DNA of 64,000 bases from Thermoanaerobaculia bacterium (GTDB lineage Bacteria; Acidobacteriota; Thermoanaerobaculia; UBA5066): the NCBI GenBank assembly GCA_022071945.1, contig JAJVIN010000014.1, positions 1-64,000 of the forward strand, in the 5' to 3' direction. Positions within the stretch are counted from its first letter, which is position 1. Each line of letters starts with the position of its first letter. Position numbers and translations under genes: made by a program. The notes below the pieces were generated by a model, which saw only the letters and a list, made by a program, of their open reading frames with translations, did not search any database and was not told where the DNA came from. Of the stretch, positions 7,855 to 16,862 are shown piece by piece.

Positions 7855-9194
7855 TGAGGACCAACCGATTCCCAGCTTCCGGCGCCGCCATGTTGTGGCT
7901 GGTCGCCTTGCTCTTGTCCCCTCGCTCGGGCGGGGAGCCGACCCGGCCGGCGACGGGAGCCGAGCCGCTCCGTCGACGAGCCGAGGTTGGTTTCGCCTCT
8001 GGGGCGTTCACGCCCGGCGAGGGACTGCGGATCACGGGGGTCACGCCCGGCTCCGCAGCCGCGCGAGCGGGGCTCGAGGCCGGGGACCGCCTCCTCGGAA
8101 TCGGCGGCCGGGCCTTCGCCACCTCCCTCGATGCCGATGCCTTTCTCGCCGCGCTGCGTGAGGGAGACCGGGTTGCGTTCCGCCTCCGGCGCGGGGCGGC
8201 TCTCCTCGATCTCGAGGTGGCCTTCGACCCGATGCCCCTGGACGAGGCCGAAGGCGTCGAGTTTTCCTACGAGGAGATCCGCAACCCTTTCTCGGGCCTT
8301 CGCCAGCGCGTCATCATCTCGCGGCCGCGCCAGGCCGCGGCGCGCCTGCCGGCCATCCTCTTCATTCCCTGGCTCAGCTGTGACTCGGTCGAGACGCCCC
8401 CCGGCGCCCGCGGTGGGATCGAGACCCTTCTCTACCGGATCGCCTCGGCGCCGGGGCTCGTCCTGATGAGGGTGGAGAAGCCGGGGGTCGGCGATAGCGA
8501 GGGCGTCTGCAGCGCGACCGACCTTGCGACCGAACTCGCGGGAAACCGGGCGGCACTGGATGCGCTGAGGCGGCACCCCTGGGTCGACCCGGGTCGGATC
8601 GTGGCGATGGGGCACAGCTACTCCGGCGGACTGCTCCCCCTGGTCGCCCCGAGCGCGGAGACGCGCGGGTACGTGTTCCTCAACAGCTGGGTCCGGACCT
8701 GGCTCGAGCGGCTCCTCGAGTTCGAGCGGCGGAGGCTGGAGGCCGGCGGTCTATCGGCTGGCGAGGTATCCACCCGGATGCGCCGGCTCTCCGAACTGTA
8801 CGGCCTTTTGCTGGAAGGGGGCCTCACTCCCGGAGAGGCCATCCGCCGCAAGCCGGAGTTCGCCTCGGTCTGGGAGGAGCCCCCGGCCCACCAGTACGGG
8901 CGCCCGATCCGTTTCCTCCAGCAGCTACAGGCGACGAACGTCGCCGCGGCCTGGGAGAACGTGGATCGCCCGACCCTGGCGATCTATGGCGAGGCCGATC
9001 TCGTGATGAGCCGCACGGACCACGAGCGAGTAGTGGCGCTGGTCAACCGTAACCGGCCCGGCGCCGCGCGGCTCCTGTCAGTCCCCGGGATGGGCCACGA
9101 CCTCTCCGCTCCGCTTCCCGGAGGCGGGAAGGGGCTCCCCGAATCCGTCGCCCGAGCCGTGTTCGCGTGGATCGCGGAGGTGGTCGGTCCTTGA
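7854..9194 (+). CDS. PDZ-domain alpha/beta hydrolase
   Basis: This 446-residue exported protein starts at ATG 7854, with AAGGAG about 9 bases upstream. The N-terminus has a signal segment (AAMLWLVALLLSP). A PDZ module spans about 50-125 (GLRITGVTPGSAAARAGLEA, GDRLLGIGGRAF). The hydrolase fold follows: LPAILFIPWLS for the first strand and oxyanion region, nucleophile elbow GHSYSGG, acid in AIYGEADLV, and histidine in GMGHDLS. All three catalytic residues are present. The PDZ probably positions a peptide or partner. The substrate is unknown; acyl-peptidase or esterase activity are both possible. It is translationally coupled to the upstream frame. Confidence 0.85.
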   Translation: MRTNRFPASGAAMLWLVALLLSPRSGGEPTRPATGAEPLRRRAEVGFASGAFTPGEGLRITGVTPGSAAARAGLEAGDRLLGIGGRAFATSLDADAFLAALREGDRVAFRLRRGAALLDLEVAFDPMPLDEAEGVEFSYEEIRNPFSGLRQRVIISRPRQAAARLPAILFIPWLSCDSVETPPGARGGIETLLYRIASAPGLVLMRVEKPGVGDSEGVCSATDLATELAGNRAALDALRRHPWVDPGRIVAMGHSYSGGLLPLVAPSAETRGYVFLNSWVRTWLERLLEFERRRLEAGGLSAGEVSTRMRRLSELYGLLLEGGLTPGEAIRRKPEFASVWEEPPAHQYGRPIRFLQQLQATNVAAAWENVDRPTLAIYGEADLVMSRTDHERVVALVNRNRPGAARLLSVPGMGHDLSAPLPGGGKGLPESVARAVFAWIAEVVGP

Positions 9195-9304
9195 AAGGAT
9201 GGATGGTGAGCAGGGAAGGGCGGGCCCCGATCACAGGGCGGCTGATCCCGTGTCCGTCGTCGAGTCGGTTCCGTCGGGCAGAGCCGATCTGAGCCGATGG
9301 GAAG

Positions 9305-10627
9305 TCAGTCGATCTCGTCGCGCCCGTCAAACAGCGAGATCTCGTCGGACTTGGCGTCGTACTCGAACAGCTCGGCCCACCGGCCCCAGTTGACGATCGT
9401 GTCGAAGAGGGTCGCCGAGGGCTCTCCCGGGAGCCGCTGCGAGAGGAATCCGCGGATCTCCTCGCCGCTCCGGCCTTCGTCGGGCGTTTGCGCGAGCTCC
9501 TGGACGAGCGTAGCGAACGTGGCGATTCCGAGGAGTTGCTGCTTGAAGATGAGCCGGCGCTGCGAGGTGGTTGCGTCCAGCGACTTTTTCCCGAGTGGCG
9601 TCATCAGGACGCGGTTCTTCGGCGTGTCGACGAAGTCGAGGAGCTCGGCCGCCTTCACGACGGCGATCGTGTGGCCGAAGTCCCACTCGGTCATCTTGTC
9701 GATCTCGAAGAGATCCATCTCGCCGCCGGCCGAGTCGAGGATCTCGAGAAGTCCCACCAGCTGGCCCACGGTGACCGGAGGAAGCGGAATGAAGGGGCTC
9801 CGGGGCCGGAACGGCAGGGGCAGAGGTTCTTCCTCGGGCATGTGAACGCCCGAGAGGATCTCGCGGATCCGCTCCACGAACCGGACGAACTCCGGCTGCC
9901 GGTACTCGCGCGGGTGCGGCAGGGGATTCTTCACCTCGTGGCGGATGGTGCCGGGATTGGCTCCGAGGATCACGATCCTGTCGCTGAGAAAGACCGCTTC
10001 CTCGATGATGTGCGTGATCAGGAGGACCGAGGAGAGCCGCTGGTCCCGGCCCTGCAGGAACTGGTAGACCTCGCTCCTGAGAGCCTCCGCCGTCAGCACG
10101 TCGAGGGCGGAAAAAGGTTCGTCCAGACACAAGAGCTCGGGTTCGGCGATCAGCGCCCGCGCGATTCCCACCCGCTGCTTCATCCCGCCCGAGAGCTCCT
10201 TGGGCATGGCGCGCTCATGTCCGTCGAGCCCCACCCGCTCGAGCACCATCTTGACTCGAGTGGCAATCTGCATCTCGGAGAGCGGCTGGCCGTTGAGCCC
10301 CAGCTTCACGTTTTCCGCAACCGTCAGCCAGGGAAAGAGCGCGAAGTTCTGGAAGACGAGCGAGGCCTTGGGATGGATTCCCTCGAGCGGCTTGCCGTGC
10401 TGTTCCACCCGTCCACGTGTCGGGGCGAGAAGACCGATCAGGATTCTCAACAGGGTCGACTTGCCCGATCCCGAGGGGCCCAGGATCGCGACGACCTCGC
10501 CGGACCGGATGGAGAGGTCGATCCCCGCCAGAACCAGGCGTTCCCGCCCGGAGTCATCCCGGAAGGACTTGTCGACGCCCAGAAGGGAGGCGATCGGAGG
10601 CTGGGACTCGGTGGAAACGGAAGCCAT
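9305..10627 (-). CDS. NitT/TauT-type ABC transporter ATP-binding protein with C-terminal AAA-associated domain
   Basis: This 440-residue ATPase drives uptake through the fused permease at 10631, three bases upstream. It has Walker [10 protein letters not shown] (from residue 50), Q-loop region [18 protein letters not shown], signature LSGGMKQR, Walker [13 protein letters not shown] and the switch H in [10 protein letters not shown]. This is the pattern of nitrate/sulfonate/taurine importers (SsuB/TauB/NrtD-like). It is about 180 residues longer than SsuB. The extra C-terminal part (about 290-440) resembles the AAA-associated C-terminal domain found on some nitrate/bicarbonate-type ATPases, probably regulatory. 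No substrate-binding protein is encoded next to it, so the ligand cannot be named. Confidence 0.88.
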   Translation of the reverse strand: MASVSTESQPPIASLLGVDKSFRDDSGRERLVLAGIDLSIRSGEVVAILGPSGSGKSTLLRILIGLLAPTRGRVEQHGKPLEGIHPKASLVFQNFALFPWLTVAENVKLGLNGQPLSEMQIATRVKMVLERVGLDGHERAMPKELSGGMKQRVGIARALIAEPELLCLDEPFSALDVLTAEALRSEVYQFLQGRDQRLSSVLLITHIIEEAVFLSDRIVILGANPGTIRHEVKNPLPHPREYRQPEFVRFVERIREILSGVHMPEEEPLPLPFRPRSPFIPLPPVTVGQLVGLLEILDSAGGEMDLFEIDKMTEWDFGHTIAVVKAAELLDFVDTPKNRVLMTPLGKKSLDATTSQRRLIFKQQLLGIATFATLVQELAQTPDEGRSGEEIRGFLSQRLPGEPSATLFDTIVNWGRWAELFEYDAKSDEISLFDGRDEID

Positions 10628-10630
10628 CGG

Positions 10631-12367
10631 TCACCTGTTGAGGGCGAAGCGGCTCTGGGCGAGCCCGTAGAGCCGCCGCCAGAGGACCCGGTTGATGAAG
10701 ACGAGAGCGAAAGACATGGTCAGGACGCCTCCGGCCAAAAGCGGGAAGTTTCCCTCGTGCGTGGCCCGTGTGATCAGCGAGCCGAGCCCGAAGCTCGTGT
10801 ACTCGCGGCCACCGTGGACCAGAGCCTCCGAGACGATCGAGGCATTCCAGGCGCCCCCGGCGGCCGTCACGAGACCCGTCACGAGCTGGGGGAAGACCGC
10901 CGGGAGGTAGTAGTGCCGCCACAGACTCCAGCCCGACAGCCTGCAGATGCCCGCTGCTTCCGTCAGGTCGTGCGGGAAGGCCGACGCGCCGGCGAGGACG
11001 TTGAAGAGGACGTACCACTGTGCGCCGGTCAGCATCAGGACCCCCGCGATGACGGGAAACGGCACCCTCGCGGAGAGGAGCAGACCCGTGATGAGCGGGT
11101 AGAGCATCGGCGCGGGGAACGAGGCGGCGACTTGCACGACCGGCTGCAGACGCCTCCGGAGCGTCACCGACCTGCCGATCAGTATCCCGGCCGGTACGGC
11201 CCAAAGGGCCGAGACGAGAAGCACCATGCTGGTCCTCACGCCCGTGGCTCCCAGAGCCAGAAGGAGCTCCCACCACTCATGGGCCGGGAGCCGGAGAAGG
11301 AGGAGAAGGAGTTTGACGCCCCCCGCGCCCACCGCCAGGCCCGCAAGGACGAGAAGAGCGGCGCGGACGGTTCCCAGGAGCGCCCTTCTGCCGCCCCGTT
11401 CACGCTTCGCCCGGGCCTCGGGAGCCTGTTCCTCGAGCTGCAGCGAGTCCCTGTAGCGCCTGAAGGCCCGTCTCAATCGCCTGAAGAGCCGCGAATGGGA
11501 CACGAAGGTCGCCACGAAGGAGCGAGGGGCGGCTTCGGGGGAGACCTCGTCGAGCCGGAAGCGGTGGACCGCGACGGCGAGGGGCTTCCAGATCAGGTTG
11601 TCGACCGCCACGATCATCGCGACCATCGCGGCGATGGCCCACAGGATGGCCCGGCGGTCGCCCTTTTCGATCGCCACCGCCATGTAAGACCCGATCCCCG
11701 GGAGGCGGAAGTCGCGCCCCCCGAGAGTGAAGGCCTCGTTGATCGTCAGGAAGAACCAGCCGCCCGCCATCGACATCATGGAATTCCAGACGAGACCGGT
11801 CGCCGCGGAGGGGAGCTCGAGCTTCGTGAAGGTCTGGAGAGGGGTGAACCGCTGCAGCCGGGCCGCCTCGCGGAGTTCCGCGGGGATTCCTCGCACGGCG
11901 CCGTAGTAGGCAAACGCCATGTTCCAGACCTGCCCCGTGAAGATCATGACGACGCAGGCGAGCTCGAGGCCGGTATTCGTGCGCGGGAACAGGGCGACGA
12001 GACCGAAGACGAGCCCGGGGAGGAATCCGAGCACGGGGATTCCCTGCCCGATGTCCAGAAGGGGCAGCACGATCTTCTCGGCCCGGGGCGAGCGCGCGGC
12101 CAGAGATCCGGTGACCAGGGTGAAGACGAGGGAGAGGAAGTAGGCCGCGAACCCGCGCGACAGCGAGAGCAGGGCGTAGCCAGGAAGGGCCAGGGGGGAC
12201 AGGTCGATCTCGACAGCGGTGCGGATCGGGGCGTGCCACCGCTCCGCCAGAGCCACCACGGCGGCCACCGAGGCGCCAAAGACGATGAGGATGACTGCAT
12301 CGGTCGCGAACCGCCTGGCCCGCGAGGGGAGCGAGCGTGTCGGGCCTGTTCGGGATCCCCGGCGCAC
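10631..12367 (-). CDS. ABC transporter permease with two fused BPD domains (NitT/TauT type)
   Basis: This 578-residue inner-membrane protein carries two permease units in one chain. Each unit has its own cytoplasmic EAA coupling loop: EAARLQRFTPLQTFTKLELP in the first half and EAAGICRLSGWSLWRHYYLP in the second. Normal NitT permeases are about 260 residues and work as dimers, so this chain probably forms the whole pore alone. The hydrophilic linker (about 285-330) contains a basic EARAKRERGGRR segment. It is followed three bases later by its ATPase. The phosphodiesterase gene ends 51 bases upstream in the same direction, so the three may be one transcript. Confidence 0.9.
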   Translation of the reverse strand: MRRGSRTGPTRSLPSRARRFATDAVILIVFGASVAAVVALAERWHAPIRTAVEIDLSPLALPGYALLSLSRGFAAYFLSLVFTLVTGSLAARSPRAEKIVLPLLDIGQGIPVLGFLPGLVFGLVALFPRTNTGLELACVVMIFTGQVWNMAFAYYGAVRGIPAELREAARLQRFTPLQTFTKLELPSAATGLVWNSMMSMAGGWFFLTINEAFTLGGRDFRLPGIGSYMAVAIEKGDRRAILWAIAAMVAMIVAVDNLIWKPLAVAVHRFRLDEVSPEAAPRSFVATFVSHSRLFRRLRRAFRRYRDSLQLEEQAPEARAKRERGGRRALLGTVRAALLVLAGLAVGAGGVKLLLLLLRLPAHEWWELLLALGATGVRTSMVLLVSALWAVPAGILIGRSVTLRRRLQPVVQVAASFPAPMLYPLITGLLLSARVPFPVIAGVLMLTGAQWYVLFNVLAGASAFPHDLTEAAGICRLSGWSLWRHYYLPAVFPQLVTGLVTAAGGAWNASIVSEALVHGGREYTSFGLGSLITRATHEGNFPLLAGGVLTMSFALVFINRVLWRRLYGLAQSRFALNR

Positions 12368-12418
12368 CCGGGCAGACTACTCCTTTGCCCGAGAGAAAAC
12401 CTCGGGGAGTCCGCGCTT

Positions 12419-13180
12419 CTAGTACTCGAGCTCGTCGTCGTCAGCCAGAAGCCGGAGCCGCTTCTCGCCGAGCTGCGCGATCTGGGACTTGAGCGCCGGG
12501 AGGGTCGGCGGCTTCATGTGGTAGATGTTCACCGGCACGCCGGCCGGGAACTTCTCCATCTCGAGCTTCAGGGTCGAGGGGGTCAAGTGGCGCGAGACGT
12601 CCGCGACCTGCTGCAGCTCGTTGGGAAACGAGCACTCGACGAAGATCGCCCGGAGGTTCTTGACCTTGTGTGCTTCTTCCCAGATGGCGGACGTCGGGCC
12701 CGTGTCACTCGAGAAGATCACCGAGCTCGTTCCGTCGGAGACGATGTAGCCGCAGGTCGGGACGACGTGCGTCACGGGAATCGCGGTGACCGTCAGTCCG
12801 TCGACCTTGGAGGGCACGAAGGGCTCGACGGGCCGGAACGTCACCGTCGGCAGGAGGTGATTCGGGATCCGTGTGAAATCTGGCCAGAGGTCGTTGTTGA
12901 AGAGGTGCCGCTGCAGCGAGTTGACGACCTCGGGGGGGGCCACGACCTCGATCGGCAAGGACGTCCGGCCGAACACGTTCTCCACCAGGAACGGCAGGGA
13001 CGCCACGTGGTCCATGTGCGAGTGCGTGACGACGATCGCCCGGATTTCGGCCTGGTGCTCGAGTGTCAGTGATTCGGTCAGGGCTCCAGCGTCGAGAGCG
13101 ACCGTCTCGTTGATCAGGAAGGACGTCTGACGATGCCTCGGCGTCGATCCGCCGTAGGCACCCAACACTCGAATCCGCAC
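12419..13180 (-). CDS. Class II 3',5'-cyclic-nucleotide phosphodiesterase (metallo-beta-lactamase fold)
   Basis: This 253-residue protein has the MBL metal motif THSHMDH near residue 52. Further metal ligands are likely in IPVTHVVPTCGY and the Asp of VIFSSDTGPTSA. The end is NIYHMKPPTL, where class II phosphodiesterases (yeast PDE1, Vibrio CpdP) carry a conserved His. Such enzymes hydrolyse cAMP or cGMP to the 5'-monophosphate. The start is GTG; an in-frame TAA lies four codons before it (TAA TCA CGA AGC GTG), so it cannot begin further upstream. No strong Shine-Dalgarno is visible. A TGTGA-N6-TCACA palindrome lies about 70 bases upstream of the start codon, which would fit feedback control by a cAMP receptor protein. 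Confidence 0.85.
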   Translation of the reverse strand: MRIRVLGAYGGSTPRHRQTSFLINETVALDAGALTESLTLEHQAEIRAIVVTHSHMDHVASLPFLVENVFGRTSLPIEVVAPPEVVNSLQRHLFNNDLWPDFTRIPNHLLPTVTFRPVEPFVPSKVDGLTVTAIPVTHVVPTCGYIVSDGTSSVIFSSDTGPTSAIWEEAHKVKNLRAIFVECSFPNELQQVADVSRHLTPSTLKLEMEKFPAGVPVNIYHMKPPTLPALKSQIAQLGEKRLRLLADDDELEY

Positions 13181-13191
13181 GCTTCGTGATT

Positions 13192-13235
13192 ATGCCGCGT
13201 TCCGCCCGGTCTGACTCCCGGCGGCAACGCGGCAT
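13192..13235 (-). other. Strong hairpin in the leader of the phosphodiesterase gene
   Basis: ATGCCGCGTTCCGCC (13192-13206) pairs with GGCGG-C-AACGCGGCAT (13220-13235), leaving one unpaired C and a 13-base loop. This makes a 15-bp stem. It begins 11 bases before the GTG start at 13180 and lies after the stop of the upstream barrel gene. There is no T-run, so it may protect the 3' end of the upstream mRNA, attenuate, or mask the phosphodiesterase start. Confidence 0.55.
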
Positions 13236-13245
13236 CGCCAATGTC

Positions 13246-13261
13246 TGTGATTCGGGTCACA
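13246..13261. promoter_or_regulatory. Perfect CRP-consensus palindrome (TGTGA-N6-TCACA)
   Basis: TGTGATTCGGGTCACA has both perfect half-sites of the cAMP receptor protein consensus. It extends by one base on each side (CTGTGA/TCACAG). It lies in the 102-base gap between the barrel-protein stop at 13283 and the phosphodiesterase start at 13180, centred about 73 bases before the start codon. The neighbour is a predicted cAMP-degrading enzyme, which makes the match more meaningful than chance. No CRP gene is in the window. Confidence 0.5.
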
Positions 13262-13282
13262 GAAGAGCTCGTTTCGGGGAGC

Positions 13283-16162
13283 TCAAAACGTCGTGCCCAC
13301 GTAGAACTGCCCGCGCCAGCCCGTGAGGTTCTTCTGGAAATCCCACTGGCGGGCGAAGTCGACGTTCCACGGCATGCCGAGGAAGTAGACCGAGAAGCCG
13401 GCGCCGTAGGACGCCCTGGCGTCATCGAGACGCCGTTCCTCCGAGTCCCAGAAGTGGAAGGGCTCGTTCTTCAACCATGCGCCCCCGATGTCGAAGAAGA
13501 TCCGGCCGCGGATGCCCTGGAAGGCAAGGATGGGGGTCGCGATGACGTCGATCAGCGGGAAGCGGAACTCGGAGTTGACGTAGAAGATGCTGTTGCCGAT
13601 CAGCGTGCGGAAGTCGTATCCACGCAGGGTGTCGAGGCCGCCGAAGTAGAAGACCGTCGGGACGTTACCCGAGGAATGGCCGGCGAAGCCCCTGAAGGCG
13701 AAGAGGTTCCGTCTCGAGATCGGAACGTAGAGGCGGGCCTCGCCGATGATGTCGGAGGTCAGCGTTCCGCCATCCGAGAAGTCGGGCGTGTACTGGTAGC
13801 TGAGGTCGACCCGCCTCCCGCCGTTGGGGCCCCAGGAGGCGTAGCGCGCGGCATCGTAGGAGAACGAGACTCCGCCCGTCGGGACGTTGTCGCTCCTGGT
13901 GTCGTAGATGTAGAACTGCGTTCCGTCCGCATTCGAGACGTAGGTCGGGTAGTCGAGCGTCCGGCTGATGAAGCCGATGTTCCCCTCGAACCGGGTGTAC
14001 CGGGAGAGCGGATAGGCGCCCACGGCCCTGATTCCGGTCTCCTTGAAGATCCGCTGCTGATCCGCCACCGTCCCGAACTGATCGACCGAGACGTAGTACG
14101 TCCTGATGTCGTAGAGCTGGACTCCCCACTGGTACCGGTTCTTGAGGTTGTAGTAGGCGAGGTGGAAGTTCGAAAAGGTCGAGACCGTGTCGAGGATGAA
14201 GACCGCTCGCTTGTCGCCCAGGTAGTCGGAGAAGTCGAACCGGATCTGCGAGAGGAAGGTCTGGTCCGAGGTGATGCCGGCCTGGACGCCGGCATCCTCG
14301 AGGAAGAGCTTGAACCTCGGCACCTTCTTCGTCTTGGCCGGATCGATGGCCACCTCGATCGACGGGACGAACCCGGCGACGTCCTCCTTGAGGAGGGCGC
14401 GAGCCTCTTTGGCCTTGTCATCGAGGCGCTTGATGGGCTTCTTCGCTTCGGTCATGTAAAGCTGGAACCGCTGCGCCTGAAAGCCGGAGAAGACGATGCG
14501 TTCCTGCCCGTCCGCCCCCATCAGGGCGGCGGGTCCGATGGCGGCCCCGATGACGTCCGTGTACTGCCAGACCTCGCCCGTTGTCAGGTCCTGGGAGTAG
14601 ATGTTGTGGATTCCGCCTCCGCGCGTGGAGGCGAAGAGGAGCTTCTTCCCATCCAGGCTGAAGCTCGGGTCCTCGTCGTCTCCCTCCCCGAACGTGACCT
14701 GCTCGACCTTGGAGGGGTCCTGGATCGGGAACCTGACGATCTTCGACTGTTCCCCGACCAGCTTGGAGTGGTAGACGTACTTGCCATCGCGGGACATAAC
14801 GGGAGCCGTGTCGTAGGCGGCGTCGTTCGTCAGGTTCCGGATCTCTTTCGAGGCGAGGTCGATCGCGAAGATGTCCCGTGAGTTCTTGTCGATTCCCGAG
14901 AAGAAGACCGTTCGTCCATCCTGGGAGAAAGCTGGCGAAAGCGGCATGTCGGCCCGGACGGGGTAGCGGTTCAGGATCTTCCCCGAGCGGGCGGAGAGGA
15001 TGAAGAGCTCGCGGCCCCTCTCGCGGCGGCCGAAGACCGCGATCCGGTCCCCGTCAGGAGCGAAGCTGAGGTCCTGACCGCTCTCCGGGGCCGTCGTCAA
15101 GAACTGCGCGGAGAGGTACTCGTACTTCGTCGTCCGTCCGATGGTCAGGTTCTTCCAGAGCTTGCGAGTCTTGGAGGAGAGCAGGGCGACGTCGACGTCG
15201 TTTTTCGTCGTCGTGATCGTGGCGACGAACTCGCCGGAGGGTGAGGGGGCCGCGCAGACCTCGTACGAGGGCCGCTGCGGGTCGCCAACCCGGAAGCGCT
15301 GACCGTATTCCGAAGCCTCGCCCTTGGACGCGAGGAGCGGCAGGTACTTGCGCCGCAGGTACCTGCGGAACCGGCTGTCGAACTCGTCCGGGTCGAGCTC
15401 GAAGGTCCGCCGGATGGCGGTCGAGACGTCCCGGCCCAGAAACGACCGGAACTCGAAGATGAACTCACGGACCGAGTCGCGCCCCCATTCGTCCTCGATG
15501 AACTGGAAAAACGCGTGGCCGTAGCGGTAGGCCGAGTATCCCGTGATGTTGACCCTCGTGATCTCCGGGATGAGGTCCGAGTTGACGGCGTCCCTGAGGA
15601 ACATCCGGTCCTTTGCGTCCTCGTCGTTGGCGAAGTACGACGCCATCCCTTCCATGAACCAGGTCGGGGCTCCGGCGGTCAGCACGCGGCTGAGGCGTCC
15701 GCCGAAGATGATCTCGTACTGAAAGATGTGGGTGAGCTCGTGCTGGATGAGGGCCTGCAGCTTCTCGTCCGGCATGTCGATCGGCAGGACCATCCGGTTG
15801 CGGGCGGCTTCCGCGAAGGCTCCGACGCCTTCGGGGATGAAGTTCGTGATGACGTTGTTCTGCTCGAACTCCGCGTGCGACGTGTAGAAGATGAGGGGAA
15901 TCGGCTTGGGGATCTGATAGTTCAGCCGCCGGGAGAGCTCGTCGTAGGCCGACTCCGCCATCGAGGCGACCTTGGGGAGCGCGTCCTTGCCCCGGTCGTA
16001 GTGGAAGATCTCGAAGTGCGTCGACCGGTAGATGAACCACTCGAACTGGTCGTAGACGATCTTGTTCTGCCCCTCGGCGAGCGCCATCGAGGGAAAGACG
16101 AGACTCGAGAAGAAGAGGGCGAGCGCGAGGGCCGCGCCGCGGCGAGCCCTAGTCGAAGACAT
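13283..16162 (-). CDS. Metalloprotease-like / TolB-propeller / outer-membrane beta-barrel fusion protein
   Basis: This 959-residue exported protein starts at ATG 16162, overlapping the previous gene by 14 bases. It has a signal peptide (ALALALFFSSLVFPSMALA). A gluzincin-type zinc site, HELTH at 141-145 with Glu171 in WFMEGMASYF, lies in a peptidase-MA-like region. FAPDG/FSQDG/FSLDGK blades of a TolB propeller span about 300-590. The C-terminal third is a Tyr/Phe-rich barrel resembling surface antigen/BamA (GGLDTLRGYDFRTLIGNS, VNSEFRFPLIDVIA, ending in YVGTTF with terminal Phe). The barrel would sit in the outer membrane with the other domains in the periplasm. The substrate is unknown; envelope biogenesis or quality control is plausible. 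Confidence 0.85.
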   Translation of the reverse strand: MSSTRARRGAALALALFFSSLVFPSMALAEGQNKIVYDQFEWFIYRSTHFEIFHYDRGKDALPKVASMAESAYDELSRRLNYQIPKPIPLIFYTSHAEFEQNNVITNFIPEGVGAFAEAARNRMVLPIDMPDEKLQALIQHELTHIFQYEIIFGGRLSRVLTAGAPTWFMEGMASYFANDEDAKDRMFLRDAVNSDLIPEITRVNITGYSAYRYGHAFFQFIEDEWGRDSVREFIFEFRSFLGRDVSTAIRRTFELDPDEFDSRFRRYLRRKYLPLLASKGEASEYGQRFRVGDPQRPSYEVCAAPSPSGEFVATITTTKNDVDVALLSSKTRKLWKNLTIGRTTKYEYLSAQFLTTAPESGQDLSFAPDGDRIAVFGRRERGRELFILSARSGKILNRYPVRADMPLSPAFSQDGRTVFFSGIDKNSRDIFAIDLASKEIRNLTNDAAYDTAPVMSRDGKYVYHSKLVGEQSKIVRFPIQDPSKVEQVTFGEGDDEDPSFSLDGKKLLFASTRGGGIHNIYSQDLTTGEVWQYTDVIGAAIGPAALMGADGQERIVFSGFQAQRFQLYMTEAKKPIKRLDDKAKEARALLKEDVAGFVPSIEVAIDPAKTKKVPRFKLFLEDAGVQAGITSDQTFLSQIRFDFSDYLGDKRAVFILDTVSTFSNFHLAYYNLKNRYQWGVQLYDIRTYYVSVDQFGTVADQQRIFKETGIRAVGAYPLSRYTRFEGNIGFISRTLDYPTYVSNADGTQFYIYDTRSDNVPTGGVSFSYDAARYASWGPNGGRRVDLSYQYTPDFSDGGTLTSDIIGEARLYVPISRRNLFAFRGFAGHSSGNVPTVFYFGGLDTLRGYDFRTLIGNSIFYVNSEFRFPLIDVIATPILAFQGIRGRIFFDIGGAWLKNEPFHFWDSEERRLDDARASYGAGFSVYFLGMPWNVDFARQWDFQKNLTGWRGQFYVGTTF

Positions 16163-16862
16163 AGCGATTGGCCTCCCGTTCCCTGACGACGAAGAGTCCG
16201 AGGAGCTGGTTTTCGAGAGAAAAGAGGTTCTCGAAGAGCCCGGCCATCTCATCGGCGGCGCGCCGCGGCTTCTCCTTCGTGTCCTTGAACGTCTCCTGGA
16301 ACAGCTTCGCGCCGGTCTTGCCGTCGAAGGCCGTTATGGTGACCTCGAAGATGAAGCCCGTCGCCTCGACCAGAACTTGGCGGAAGTAGGTCCGCCCGTC
16401 GATGCGGCTGACGTACTCCTCGGACTTGTAGCCCGAGCGGTCCTCGACCCGGAAGTCGACGATGCCCGACAGCAGGATGTCGCTGTTCGTGCGCGCGCCC
16501 AGCCCGCGCCAGAACTCTCCGCTTTCGCCGAGCTCCTTCAGATTCGTGGTGGGGAGCTTCACGTCGCCCGGCATCGTCACGACGCTCATCTTCGTCCGGC
16601 GAGCGAGCTGCTTGCCGAGAAAGCGCCGGAACTCCATGTCAAGGTCCAAGTCGCGGAAGCGGCTCGCGTCCTTTCGCTCCGAGAGCTGGGAGGCGACGAT
16701 GAACGGGGCGAGGCTGATTCTCTCTCGCCCGCTGACCGCGAGCTTCGGCCGGAGCGGGAGCTTCAGCTGAACCTCCGTGACCCCGGCCGAGAGCGGCGCG
16801 GCAGAGACGAGAGGCAGGAGGAGGACAACAGACGCGGTCAGAAGGAACGGGGGACGTCTCAT
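16149..16862 (-). CDS. Secreted protein of unknown function, envelope operon
   Basis: This 237-residue protein starts at ATG 16862, which overlaps the upstream TGA by one base (TGATG). It has a clear signal peptide (FLLTASVVLLLPLVSAAPLSAG). The mature part includes FRRFLGKQLARRTKMSVV, ARTNSDILLSGIVDFRVEDR and VLVEATGFIFEVTITAFDGK. This alternating pattern, with LSGIVDF and a statement of degree (FDGKTGAKLFQETF), recalls the CsgG/TolB-N-like periplasmic fold, but I cannot name a family. It is flanked by the TPR lipoprotein and the protease-barrel fusion, so the three probably act together at the outer membrane. Confidence 0.75.
   Translation of the reverse strand: MRRPPFLLTASVVLLLPLVSAAPLSAGVTEVQLKLPLRPKLAVSGRERISLAPFIVASQLSERKDASRFRDLDLDMEFRRFLGKQLARRTKMSVVTMPGDVKLPTTNLKELGESGEFWRGLGARTNSDILLSGIVDFRVEDRSGYKSEEYVSRIDGRTYFRQVLVEATGFIFEVTITAFDGKTGAKLFQETFKDTKEKPRRAADEMAGLFENLFSLENQLLGLFVVREREANRYVFD

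Noticed and set aside
9488-13072. Very long open frame on the plus strand (about 1190 codons)
   Set aside because: It is antisense to the ABC ATPase, fused permease and phosphodiesterase genes, and its translation is Arg/Glu/Asp/Gly/Leu-rich without domains, the usual mirror of GC-rich codon use.
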